Assembly (NCBI GenBank): GCA_008671285.1
Contig: RPYR01000148.1
Coordinates: 1 to 10,342, forward strand
Source: Collinsella aerofaciens
GTDB lineage: Bacteria > Actinomycetota > Coriobacteriia > Coriobacteriales > Coriobacteriaceae
DNA length: 10,342 nucleotides
Direction of reading: 5' to 3'
The translations under genes were made by a program, and so were the position numbers. Positions within the stretch are counted from its first letter, which is position 1. The number at the start of each line of letters is the position of its first letter. The notes beneath the pieces were generated by a model. That model was not told where the DNA came from. It did not search any database and was given only the letters and a program-made list of their open reading frames with translations. Of this stretch, positions 1 to 6,880 are shown in pieces.

Positions 1-15
1 GTCCTGCGCAAGACG

Positions 16-40
16 AAGGCCACATTAAGTGGCCTTCTTT
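16..40 (+). terminator. Rho-independent terminator of a gene left of the window
   Basis: A perfect 8-bp stem (AAGGCCAC at 16-23 pairing with GTGGCCTT at 29-36) with a 5-nt loop is followed by CTTT. It most likely ends transcription of a plus-strand gene or RNA lying left of the window. The T tract is short, so efficiency is uncertain. Confidence 0.7.
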
Positions 41-67
41 GCGTGTGGAACTCTTTTTGAGGAAGCA

Positions 68-124
68 CCCGCCCTGCCGGGGCCCCCGGGTTCTGCAACG
101 ACTCGGCCGTTCGGGTCAGGCGGG
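68..124. other. GC-rich potential stem-loop, no gene recognised
   Basis: CCCGCC at 68-73 can pair with GGCGGG at 119-124, continued by TG/CA after a one-base bulge. Inside are further self-complementary pieces: a GGGG/CCCC quasi-palindrome at 77-89 and CGGCCG at 104-109. I do not recognise an RNA family; SRP RNA, tmRNA, RNase P RNA and T-box hallmarks were looked for and not found. It may be part of an untranslated region or a small RNA ending at the terminator at 144-171. Confidence 0.25.
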
Positions 125-143
125 CTGATATAAATAGAGTGGA

Positions 144-171
144 TGGGCGCGCCGTTGGCGCGTCCATTTTT
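144..171 (+). terminator. Strong Rho-independent terminator
   Basis: A 10-bp stem (144-153 with 157-166, one G-T pair) has a 3-nt loop and a run of five T at 167-171. It lies about 100 nt past the first terminator with no reading frame between. It therefore ends either read-through from the left or a short RNA made from 41-143. A TGATATAAAT string at 126-135 resembles an extended -10 box but has no good -35 and would give a transcript of almost only the hairpin. Confidence 0.75.
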
Positions 172-177
172 GTGCGG

Positions 178-204
178 GTGACAAAGGGACTGCCCCTTTG
201 TCAC
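178..204. repeat. Perfect inverted repeat, REP-like palindrome
   Basis: GTGACAAAGGG at 178-188 is the exact reverse complement of CCCTTTGTCAC at 194-204, around a 5-nt spacer. There is no T tract on either strand, so it is not a standard terminator. Short perfect hairpins with a CAAAGGG/CCCTTTG core look like dispersed intergenic palindromes of Coriobacteriia, but copy number cannot be seen here. Confidence 0.5.
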
Positions 205-244
205 ATTGCAATAAATGTGATGAAAGTGTGGCGAAATGAGCTTA

Positions 245-319
245 AAACTTCCGTAAATGTGATAAATGTCACGTTTTACCTAAGGTAAAATGTGAGAAAT
301 ATCACGTTTACGGAAGTTT
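245..319. promoter_or_regulatory. 75-bp imperfect inverted repeat with two CRP/FNR-like operator sites
   Basis: Two 36-nt arms (245-280 and 284-319) around a 3-nt centre match at 31 of 36 positions. Within them are TGTGA-N6-TCACG at 258-273 and 291-306, each a match to the TGTGA-N6-TCACA pattern of CRP/FNR-family sites. A degenerate third copy, TGTGA followed by N6 and TGTG, lies at 216-231. Site centres are about 42 and 33 bp apart, close to whole helical turns. The repeat ends 7 nt before the GGGAGG ribosome binding site (326-331) of the ATPase gene, so it probably controls that gene at DNA level or as a 5' hairpin. No clear -35/-10 pair could be chosen. Confidence 0.65.
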
Positions 320-338
320 CTTTGCGGGAGGTTCGGTC

Positions 339-1703
339 ATGCAGCGAGATATCATTGCCAAGCTTAACGCTTGGAAAGCGTCAGAATATCGTAAGCCGCT
401 TATCCTTAAGGGGGCGCGCCAGGTTGGAAAGACGTGGGCGCTTAAGGAGTTCGGCCGAACCTCGTACATCAATTATGTGTATCTGACGCTCGAGGAGCCG
501 TCACCTGGGGTACAGAGCGAGTACGCTCAGTTTTTCGAAGGTACGCGCGATCCTCGACGGATCATCTCAAATCTTTCCCTGGCACTTGGACAGCCTATCG
601 ATCCCGGCGAAACGCTGCTTATTATTGATGAGATCCAGGATTGTCCTTCTGCAGTCGGCGCCCTTAAATACTTCTGTGACGAGGCCCCCGAGTATCACGT
701 CGCATGCGCAGGGTCTTTGTTGGGCGTTCGCTTGTCCCGTGAGACCAGCGCTTTTCCGGTGGGAAAGGTCGAGTTCATGGAGATGCGCCCCATGAGCTTT
801 TCCGAGTTTCTGAAAGCCGAGGGCGCTGCAAACTACGACGAATACCTTGGCGGCCTGGATCAGATCGAGACAGTGCCCGATTTCTTCCATGTCCGTCTCG
901 TCGAGCATCTTCGTCGTTATTTTGCATGCGGCGGCATGCCAGAGGCTCTTGGCCGGTGGGTGGAGACGGGCGATATCGTTCAGGTCGATAAGGTGTTGTC
1001 TGATCTCTTGGATTCCTACGAGCGCGATTTTGCCAAGCATGGTGGCCGTGCGCAGTTCGCCAAGCTTTCACAAATATGGAACTCGATTCCAGCTCAGTTG
1101 GCGCGCGAGAACAAAAAGTTCGTTTGGGGTGCGGTGCGCGAGGGGGCTCGTGCTCGAGAATACGAGGATGCTCTGGAATGGCTTGCCGATGCTGGGCTCA
1201 TCACGGCGGTTCGCCTTAATGCTGCCGGTGGTGTGCCGCTCTCTGCATACGATGACCTCAAGGCATTTAAAGTCTACTGTCTTGATGTCGGCTTGCTGCG
1301 CCGCATGGCAAGGCTGGATGCGTCCGCTTTTGCCATCTCGGATGCGCTATTTTCGGAGTTCAAAGGTTCGTTCGCCGAGAACTATGTGCTTCAGGCATTA
1401 CTTTCACAGTTAGATGCTGCTCCGCGTTATTGGACAAACGAGAAGCCGAAGCACGAAGTCGATTTTTTGATTCAAGTCGGAAACGAAATCGTTCCCGTCG
1501 AGGTCAAATCGGGAGAGGTCGTTCATTCCAAGAGCCTTAAGTACTATGCCGACAAGCATGCGGAGACGACTCCATTGAGGGTCCGCTACTCACTTAAGAA
1601 CCTAAAGCTCGACGACGGGGTGCTCAACATTCCGTTGTATTTGGCTGATCGATCTGTCCCTCTTATCAAAAAGGCGCTTGATTGTGCACATCTTGACGTT
1701 TAG
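339..1703 (+). CDS. AAA+ ATPase with C-terminal DUF4143 / PD-(D/E)XK-like domain (COG1373 type)
   Basis: A cytosolic P-loop ATPase of 454 aa, the usual length for this family. The Walker A motif GARQVGKT is at residues 25-32 and Walker B LLIIDE at 93-98, followed by IQDCP as is typical. The C-terminal part has a restriction-nuclease-like signature: D375 in VDF, then E388-V-K390 in VEVKSG. The start is fixed by GGGAGG at 326-331, seven nt upstream of the ATG. The biological role of DUF4143 ATPases is not established; they are common, often multicopy accessory genes in gut bacteria and archaea. No partner gene adjoins it: the next gene is convergent. The large inverted repeat directly upstream suggests dedicated control. 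Codon use looks somewhat less GC-biased than the genes downstream, which fits acquisition by transfer but was not measured. Family call is firm; nuclease activity is inferred only from the motif. Confidence 0.9.
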   Translation: MQRDIIAKLNAWKASEYRKPLILKGARQVGKTWALKEFGRTSYINYVYLTLEEPSPGVQSEYAQFFEGTRDPRRIISNLSLALGQPIDPGETLLIIDEIQDCPSAVGALKYFCDEAPEYHVACAGSLLGVRLSRETSAFPVGKVEFMEMRPMSFSEFLKAEGAANYDEYLGGLDQIETVPDFFHVRLVEHLRRYFACGGMPEALGRWVETGDIVQVDKVLSDLLDSYERDFAKHGGRAQFAKLSQIWNSIPAQLARENKKFVWGAVREGARAREYEDALEWLADAGLITAVRLNAAGGVPLSAYDDLKAFKVYCLDVGLLRRMARLDASAFAISDALFSEFKGSFAENYVLQALLSQLDAAPRYWTNEKPKHEVDFLIQVGNEIVPVEVKSGEVVHSKSLKYYADKHAETTPLRVRYSLKNLKLDDGVLNIPLYLADRSVPLIKKALDCAHLDV

Positions 1704-1767
1704 ATCCTGGGTGAGCTGACGGGCGGCGGCTAATTAATCGCTCCGTTACGGCCAGGGAGCTTGGGCC

Positions 1768-2766
1768 TTAGCGATGCTTGCTTCGCCAAGCCGTGGGTGT
1801 CATGCCGGTGTATTGTTTGAAGGCTTGGGCGAAGGCGGCCTGCTGAGGGTAGTCGAGCCGCTCTGCCACCTGCGCTATCGTGAGCGCGCTATCGGCCAGA
1901 AGGTCCTGTGCTCGCTCCATGCGGCGTCTGCGAATGTAGGCGCCCAGGGACTCGCCAGTTTGGGCCTTAAAGGTGGCGCAGAGTTTGGAGCGACTTGTGT
2001 AGAGCCGCTCGGCGATCTCGTTGATACCCACACGTCTGCCTTTGTCGAGCGCGCGCTCAATCATTGCCGTTGCTTCTTCGGCAATGGTTATGCTGACGCG
2101 TGTGTCTGCCGCCTGCCGCGCCTGCTTGTGGGCCGCGCGCGAACAGGCGAGCTCCGCGACCATGGTTTCCACGATGCCCTGCATATAAACGTGTCCGCCT
2201 ACGGGGCGCGCGCGGTCCTCGTTAATCCGGCGCAGCGTGTGGCAGATAGCAGACGTCGCTTCCTCGTGCCATGGCTCGGCAAACGCCTCAAAGATTCCCG
2301 CGAACTCGGTGGGATAGCGGTGCTCCAGTTCGTCAAAATATCCAGGCAAAAAGAGTACCGAGCGCGAGTGATAAAGCTCCCCCGCAAACAGCGGGCTTAA
2401 TTCCTCGCCACAGCTATCTTGGATAAAGCTGCAAACGGCATTGTTTGGCCACGGTCCATGCAATGGTTTAAGGTTCGCGGGCGTTATGCCAGCCTCGGGC
2501 ATGCATGTAAGTGTGGGCGCGCTGACCTCGCTCACGCAGGCGTATGGCTCGGGTGTGTATTCGGCCAAGTACATATCGTGCGTCGGGGTGATGAAATGCT
2601 CCATGACAATGCAGGCAGGGGAGAGAGGCATGATCCATGCGCGGCCGTGCGCCCGGTCGTTTGCCACCTCGCCGGTAAAGACGGCGCCCTTGCCGGTAAG
2701 CTCCAGGCCAAACTGCTCAAACTGCGGTGCGTAGAGCTCGGTTATGTCGGTCGCTGCCCGCCGCAT
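1768..2766 (-). CDS. AraC-family transcriptional regulator
   Basis: A DNA-binding regulator of 332 aa. The last 100 or so residues form the paired helix-turn-helix domain of AraC/XylS proteins: first helix region INEIAERLYTSRSKL, then LTIAQVAERLDY and the family's closing signature, here YTGMTPTAWR. The N-terminal 220 residues are the putative effector domain, which I cannot assign to a ligand. I chose the ATG at 2766; a TTG two codons upstream (2772) is equally in frame and sits closer to the purine-rich stretch AAAGGAAAGGGA, so either may be used. It is divergent from the ABC transporter pair. That arrangement resembles YbtA next to ybtPQ, and suggests it controls that operon in response to iron, a siderophore or the transported compound. 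Target and effector are inference. Confidence 0.88.
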   Translation of the reverse strand: MRRAATDITELYAPQFEQFGLELTGKGAVFTGEVANDRAHGRAWIMPLSPACIVMEHFITPTHDMYLAEYTPEPYACVSEVSAPTLTCMPEAGITPANLKPLHGPWPNNAVCSFIQDSCGEELSPLFAGELYHSRSVLFLPGYFDELEHRYPTEFAGIFEAFAEPWHEEATSAICHTLRRINEDRARPVGGHVYMQGIVETMVAELACSRAAHKQARQAADTRVSITIAEEATAMIERALDKGRRVGINEIAERLYTSRSKLCATFKAQTGESLGAYIRRRRMERAQDLLADSALTIAQVAERLDYPQQAAFAQAFKQYTGMTPTAWRSKHR

Positions 2767-2886
2767 TTGCAAAAGCGTCCCTTTCCTTTGCAGAACCGTC
2801 CACGCCTGGCTTGATTGTGAGCCATGGCTAACACATCAATGATAAGTTGATTGAGGTTAACTCTCAAGCCGTTAGAAAGGAATCTC
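2767..2886. promoter_or_regulatory. Divergent regulatory region between the AraC regulator and the ABC operon
   Basis: This gap carries promoters for both directions, though no clean -35/-10 pair was found. Visible elements are a 10-bp perfect palindrome AGCCATGGCT at 2820-2829, an ATCAA/TTGAT inverted repeat at 2835-2851, and a quasi-palindrome at 2851-2867 made of TTGAG, GTTAAC, one extra T and CTCAA. The last contains AGGTTAACT (2854-2862), which recurs upstream of the small-protein/P-type ATPase unit. Its AGGTTA half resembles DtxR/IdeR half-sites, but the full 19-bp box is not present. Confidence 0.5.
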
Positions 2887-4713
2887 ATGGCAAAGGGATC
2901 AGAAAGGGAAGGCGGCGGTATCGGCGAGCTGCTTGCATATGCCGGCGACCGTAAATTCCTAACGTATTTGGGCATGGCGCTCTCGGCGCTCTCGCAGCTG
3001 CTGAGCTTTGGCCCGTACGTGTGCATTTGGCTTGTCGCGCGAGACCTTATCGCTGTGGTGCCTAACTGGAGCGAAGCCACCGATATCGCGATGTATGGCT
3101 GGTGGGCCGTGGGTTTTGCCCTGGCAAGCATCGTAGTTTATTTCGTTGGGCTCATGTGCACGCACCTGTCTGCGTTTCGCTGCGCGTCCAATATCCGCAA
3201 GACTACGAGCGAGCACCTGCTTAAGCTGCCGCTTGGCTACTTTGACACGCACGCCACCGGTGAGCTGCGCCGTATTGTAGACGGATGCGCCGCCTCCACC
3301 GAGACCCTGCTCGCACACATGCTGCCCGATATCGCGGGCGCCGCCGCCATGGTCGCAGGTCTGCTCGTGCTGCTTTTCGCCTTGGATTGGCGCTTGGGCG
3401 CGGCATGCCTCATCTCGGTGGCCATTTCGTTTGGCGCCATGGCCACCATGATGGGCGGCAAAGGCGCCGAGTTCATGAAGGCCTACATGGGAGCGCTGGT
3501 CAAGATGAACAAGACCGGCACCGAATACGTACGCGGCATCCCCGTGGTCAAGGTGTTTCAGCAGACGGTCTACTCCTTTAAGGCCTTCCACGATGCGATC
3601 GCCGAATACGCCGACACGGCACAAAACTATGCGGGCACGTTCTGCCGAGGTCCGCAGGTACTCAACCTTACCGCGCTCAATGGTCTTGTGGCATTCCTGT
3701 TACCCGTGGCGTTGCTGTTGGCGCCGGGCGAGACGGACTTCGCGCATTTTATGGCCAACTTCACGTTTTACGCGATATTTTCGGCCGTGGTGCCGACGGC
3801 CATGACCAAACTCATGTTTGTGGGCGAGGCCTCTCAGATGAGCGCCGATTCGCTGGCTCGTATTCGAAGCGTCATGGATTCCAAGCAGCTCTCCGTGCCC
3901 GCCCAACCCAAGCACCCTGCCGGCGGCGACGTGCGATTTGAGGACGTGAGCTTTACGTACGAGGGTGCCGAAGCGCCTGCCGTTAGCCATGCGAGTTTTA
4001 GCGTTTCCGCTGGTAGCACCCTCGCCCTGGTGGGTCCCTCGGGTGGCGGTAAGTCAACCTGCGCAAGCCTGATTCCGCGTTTTTGGGATGTTTCCTCGGG
4101 TCGAGTGCTCGTAGGCGGTGTGGACGTTCGCGATATGGATCCGCATGATCTTATGGACCAGGTGGCCTTTGTGTTTCAGACTAACCAGCTGTTCCGGCAA
4201 ACACTTGCCGATAACGTGCGCGCCTCCAAGCCTACGGCCACTGACGACGAGGTGCGTGCGGCCCTCTCCGCAGCTCAGTGCGATGACATTGTGGCCAAGC
4301 TCCCACAGGGCATCAATACCATGCTCGGTGCCGGCGGAGCATATCTTTCGGGAGGCGAGGTCCAGCGCGTGGCACTCGCCCGCGCGATCCTTAAAGACGC
4401 GCCCATCGTGGTGCTCGACGAGGCCACGGCGTTTGCCGATCCCGAGAACGAGGCGCTCATCCAGCGCGCCTTTAGCAAGCTGGCGGCGGGTCGCACGGTC
4501 ATTATGATTGCGCACCGACTCTCGACTGTAGTGGGCGCAGACCAAATCGTGGTGCTCAACCAGGGCAGCGTGCAGGAGTCGGGTACCCATGCCGAGTTAC
4601 TGTCCCAAGAGGGTCTGTATGCCAAGATGTGGGCCGAATACGAACAGGCCGCGAGCTGGAAAATCACTGCAGCGACCGCGGATGCCGCCGTCACGAAGGG
4701 AGGCGAGGCCTAA
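2887..4713 (+). CDS. ABC half-transporter (permease-ATPase fusion), YbtP/IrtA-like, first of a pair
   Basis: An inner-membrane protein of 608 aa with an N-terminal six-helix ABC transmembrane domain (helices near residues 26-50, 72-95, two within 140-190, 262-280 and 285-315) and a C-terminal nucleotide-binding domain. Visible motifs are Walker A GPSGGGKST (383-391), Q-loop FQTNQLF, signature LSGGE (487-491), Walker B with D511-E512, and switch histidine H543 in IAHR. After Walker B it reads ATAFADPENE instead of the common SALD type. I associate this variant with exporter-fold siderophore importers such as YbtPQ and IrtAB. The frame stays open upstream to a TTG at 2851, but the ATG at 2887 has AAAGGA at 2876-2881 five nt before it and is the better start. 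It probably forms a heterodimer with the next gene. Substrate (Fe-siderophore, haem or other) is inferred; an export role cannot be excluded. Confidence 0.88.
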   Translation: MAKGSEREGGGIGELLAYAGDRKFLTYLGMALSALSQLLSFGPYVCIWLVARDLIAVVPNWSEATDIAMYGWWAVGFALASIVVYFVGLMCTHLSAFRCASNIRKTTSEHLLKLPLGYFDTHATGELRRIVDGCAASTETLLAHMLPDIAGAAAMVAGLLVLLFALDWRLGAACLISVAISFGAMATMMGGKGAEFMKAYMGALVKMNKTGTEYVRGIPVVKVFQQTVYSFKAFHDAIAEYADTAQNYAGTFCRGPQVLNLTALNGLVAFLLPVALLLAPGETDFAHFMANFTFYAIFSAVVPTAMTKLMFVGEASQMSADSLARIRSVMDSKQLSVPAQPKHPAGGDVRFEDVSFTYEGAEAPAVSHASFSVSAGSTLALVGPSGGGKSTCASLIPRFWDVSSGRVLVGGVDVRDMDPHDLMDQVAFVFQTNQLFRQTLADNVRASKPTATDDEVRAALSAAQCDDIVAKLPQGINTMLGAGGAYLSGGEVQRVALARAILKDAPIVVLDEATAFADPENEALIQRAFSKLAAGRTVIMIAHRLSTVVGADQIVVLNQGSVQESGTHAELLSQEGLYAKMWAEYEQAASWKITAATADAAVTKGGEA

Positions 4714-6471
4714 ATGTTCGCCTCATTCCAAAAGAAGTATTTCCTATCCGATAAAGGCGTCGCCGGCGTAAAACGCGGCATTTTCTGGACCACGCTCACC
4801 AATCTCATTACCATGGCCGGCATGGGCTTTTTATTCCTGGTTATGGCCGGCTTTGTCGAGCATCTCACCAGCGGGGCTGACCTGCCGGATGCCCTGCCGA
4901 TCGTGGGCGGCCTCCTGGTCTTTTTCGTGTTGCTCTTTGCCTCTAACTGGCAGCAGTATTACTACACCTACTGCATCTTTTACGAGGAGTGCGGCAAGCA
5001 GCGTATGGAGATTGCCGAGCGCTTGCGCAAGCTGCCGCTGTCGTTTTTTGGTCGTCGTGATCTGGCCGATTTAACCGAGACCATCATGGGTGACGTCCAG
5101 GCCATGGAGCACGCCTACAGCCACGTGCTGGGAGAGCTTTGGGGTGCCATCATCGCAAGCGCCATTGTGTTCGTGGCGTCGCTGTTCTTTTGCTGGCAGC
5201 TGGCGATTGCGGCGTTTTGGAGCGTTCCCGTGGCCTTTGCCGTGCTGTATCTAACACGCGGCCCCATGACTCCAGTGTTCGATCGCGTGCGTGCCGAGAA
5301 GGTCAAGGTTACCGAGGCGATTCAGGAGACGCTCGACTGCGTTCGCGAGATCCGCGCCACCAACCAGGAGGCCCATTATCTTGAGGGTCTCAACGGCGTG
5401 ATCGATGCCGAGGAGCGCGAGACCACCAAGGGCGAGCTCGCTAACGGGCTTTTGGTCAACTCCGCCTTTGTCATCTTGCGTCTGGGCATTGCCACCACGT
5501 TGGTCACGGGCGCCGCGATGGTCGCCTCCGGGCAGGTCGACTTTTTGGTGATGTTTGCCTTCCTGCTTATGGTGAGCCGTATCTATGCACCCTTTGACCA
5601 GGCGTTAATGTTAATGTCCGAGCTGTTTGCCGCCGAGTCGTCTGCCAAACGCATGCGTTCTATCATGGAAGAGCCTGTGGCGCGGGGCAGCGAGAAATTT
5701 GAGCCCGTGGGCCACGATGTGGTGTTCGATCACGTGGCATTTGGCTATGGTGCGGGCGAGGACGGCCGTGCCGGCGAGAAAGTTTTTACCGATGTGAGCT
5801 TTACCGCCAAGGAAGGCGAAGTTACGGCGCTGGTCGGTCCTTCGGGTTCCGGTAAGTCTACGGTGAGCCGCCTGGCCGCGCGCTTTTGGGATGCCACCGA
5901 AGGCACGGTCACCGTGGGTGGCGTGGATGTTGCGGGCGTTGATCCCGAGGTGCTGCTGCGCGACTACGCCATTGTGTTCCAAGACGTGCTGCTCTTTGAC
6001 GACACGGTGATGGGAAACATCCGCCTCGGGCGTCGTGATGCCACCGATGAGGAAGTGCTTGCGGCCGCGCGTGCCGCCAACTGCGACGAGTTCGTGAACC
6101 GCATGCCGCAGGGCTACGACACCATGATTGGCGAGAACGGCTCCAAGCTGTCCGGCGGTGAGCGCCAGCGCATCTCTATCGCCCGTGCGCTGCTCAAAGA
6201 CGCGCCTATCGTGCTGTTGGACGAGGCGACGGCGAGCTTGGATGTGGAGAACGAGACCGTGGTGCAACAGGCACTTTCCCGTCTGCTTGCAGGCAAGACG
6301 GTTATCGTTATTGCCCACCGTATGCGTACGGTGGAAAATGCCGACAAAATCGTTGTACTCAAGGATGGTGTGGTTGCCGAGCAGGGTTCTCCGGCGCAGC
6401 TCAAGGCGGCAGGTGGAGAATTCGCACGCATGGTTGCGCTGCAAAAGGAAGCGGCTGCTTGGCAGCTGTAG
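4714..6471 (+). CDS. ABC half-transporter (permease-ATPase fusion), YbtQ/IrtB-like, second of a pair
   Basis: A membrane protein of 585 aa with the same layout as its neighbour: six predicted helices in the first 310 residues (near 23-50, 61-85, two within 145-185, 252-275, 278-305), then an ATPase domain. Walker A GPSGSGKST is at 375-383, signature LSGGE at 479-483, Walker B with D503-E504, and the switch histidine is H535. The D-loop region reads ATASLDVENE, the conventional form, unlike the first subunit. The ATG directly follows the TAA of the upstream gene with no gap. The ribosome binding site lies inside that gene's end (GGGAGG 4698-4703, or GAGG 4705-4708), so the two are translationally coupled and probably made in equal amounts. 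The pair most likely works as a heterodimer moving an iron chelate or similar compound; substrate is inference. Confidence 0.88.
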   Translation: MFASFQKKYFLSDKGVAGVKRGIFWTTLTNLITMAGMGFLFLVMAGFVEHLTSGADLPDALPIVGGLLVFFVLLFASNWQQYYYTYCIFYEECGKQRMEIAERLRKLPLSFFGRRDLADLTETIMGDVQAMEHAYSHVLGELWGAIIASAIVFVASLFFCWQLAIAAFWSVPVAFAVLYLTRGPMTPVFDRVRAEKVKVTEAIQETLDCVREIRATNQEAHYLEGLNGVIDAEERETTKGELANGLLVNSAFVILRLGIATTLVTGAAMVASGQVDFLVMFAFLLMVSRIYAPFDQALMLMSELFAAESSAKRMRSIMEEPVARGSEKFEPVGHDVVFDHVAFGYGAGEDGRAGEKVFTDVSFTAKEGEVTALVGPSGSGKSTVSRLAARFWDATEGTVTVGGVDVAGVDPEVLLRDYAIVFQDVLLFDDTVMGNIRLGRRDATDEEVLAAARAANCDEFVNRMPQGYDTMIGENGSKLSGGERQRISIARALLKDAPIVLLDEATASLDVENETVVQQALSRLLAGKTVIVIAHRMRTVENADKIVVLKDGVVAEQGSPAQLKAAGGEFARMVALQKEAAAWQL

Positions 6472-6489
6472 GAAAGGGGGCCAAGATTT

Positions 6490-6536
6490 CCAAAGGTTAA
6501 CTTTGGTTGACCATAATAGTTCGACTAAACTAGTCT
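6490..6536 (+). promoter_or_regulatory. Palindromic operator plus candidate promoter for the small-protein/P-type ATPase unit
   Basis: A quasi-palindrome at 6490-6506 (CCAAA, one extra G, GTTAAC, TTTGG) abuts TTGACC at 6507-6512, a good -35 box. TAGTCT at 6531-6536 is a possible -10 at 18-bp spacing. A second inverted repeat, TAGTT-N6-AACTA (6517-6532), overlaps the spacer and -10. Repressor binding at either palindrome would block this promoter. The first shares AGGTTAACT with the region upstream of the ABC pair. No terminator is visible after the ABC pair, so read-through from that operon is also possible. Confidence 0.5.
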
Positions 6537-6544
6537 CAAAAGCG

Positions 6545-6601
6545 TGCTCGAGCAAACTAATGAACTCGGGTGCTAAGGCACCATGCCGCGCTTGTGCGGC
6601 A
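6545..6601 (+). promoter_or_regulatory. Leader with three small hairpins before the 81-aa gene
   Basis: If transcription starts near 6543, the leader of about 74 nt holds TGCTCGAGCA (6545-6554, perfect palindrome), GGTGC-TAAG-GCACC (6569-6582) and TGCCGC-N6-GCGGCA (6584-6601). The last ends just before the ribosome binding site AGGGAGA (6604-6610). It could modulate translation or stabilise the RNA. I do not recognise a known riboswitch. Confidence 0.3.
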
Positions 6602-6616
6602 AAAGGGAGAAGCAAC

Positions 6617-6862
6617 ATGAAGAAGTCGACTTTTAACACCCTGCTTGTCGGTGGCGGTTTTCTGCTTGGTACGGCCGGCATCAAGCTGCTCACCAGCGCT
6701 CCGGTAAAGAACGCCTGTGTGCAGGGTATCGCGTGCGGCATGCGCATCAAGAACGGCTACCAGGACATGGTCGAGCAGGCCAAGGCCAATGTCGATGACA
6801 TGGTTGCCGAGGCTGCCTACATCACCCAGAGCGAGGCCGCTGCTGACGAGGCAGCCGAGTAG
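6617..6862 (+). CDS. Small hydrophobic-headed protein, probably DUF6110; possible FezA-like partner of the P-type ATPase
   Basis: An 81-aa protein with two lysines at the N terminus, then a hydrophobic glycine-rich segment at residues 8-25 (TLLVGGGFLLGTAGIKLL) containing a GxxxG motif (G14-F-L-L-G18). It continues as an amphipathic, probably helical region with acidic residues and ends in SEAAADEAAE. Two cysteines (34, 40) lie in the middle. This fits a membrane-anchored small protein with a cytoplasmic tail. The start is set by AGGGAGA seven nt upstream. The frame is open farther up to an ATG at 6560, which has no ribosome binding site. It is 18 nt before the P-type ATPase gene and surely co-transcribed. 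DUF6110 is from memory of similar proteins beside P-type ATPases. The link to FezA of ferrosomes rests on size, hydrophobic head and gene order, not on clear sequence identity. Confidence 0.65.
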   Translation: MKKSTFNTLLVGGGFLLGTAGIKLLTSAPVKNACVQGIACGMRIKNGYQDMVEQAKANVDDMVAEAAYITQSEAAADEAAE

Positions 6863-6880
6863 TACTCCCAGGCACAAACA

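Noticed and set aside
126..141. Extended -10 like TGATATAAAT as a promoter
   Set aside because: No matching -35 box, and the transcript would be little more than the terminator at 144-171.
44..171. Possible SRP RNA, tmRNA, RNase P RNA or T-box
   Set aside because: None of the conserved core sequences of these RNAs could be found on either strand.
1704..1767. Terminator between the convergent ATPase and AraC genes
   Set aside because: No convincing hairpin with a T tract on either strand in this 64-nt gap.
2851..2886. TTG at 2851 as start of the first ABC gene
   Set aside because: It has no ribosome binding site and overlaps the palindromic operator candidate; the ATG at 2887 has AAAGGA at a good distance.
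5611..6750. A 379-codon minus-strand open frame across the second ABC gene and the following gap
   Set aside because: It lies opposite a clear ABC transporter in GC-rich sequence, has no recognisable motif and no ribosome binding site; it is a shadow frame. The minus frames at 7769-8626, 2959-3624 and 6557-7477 were rejected for the same reason.
6128..6862. A 244-codon plus-strand frame that runs from inside the second ABC gene into the 81-aa gene
   Set aside because: Only the part after the ATG at 6617 has a ribosome binding site and protein-like composition; the upstream part is out of frame with the ABC gene and arginine/serine-rich, typical of a shifted frame.
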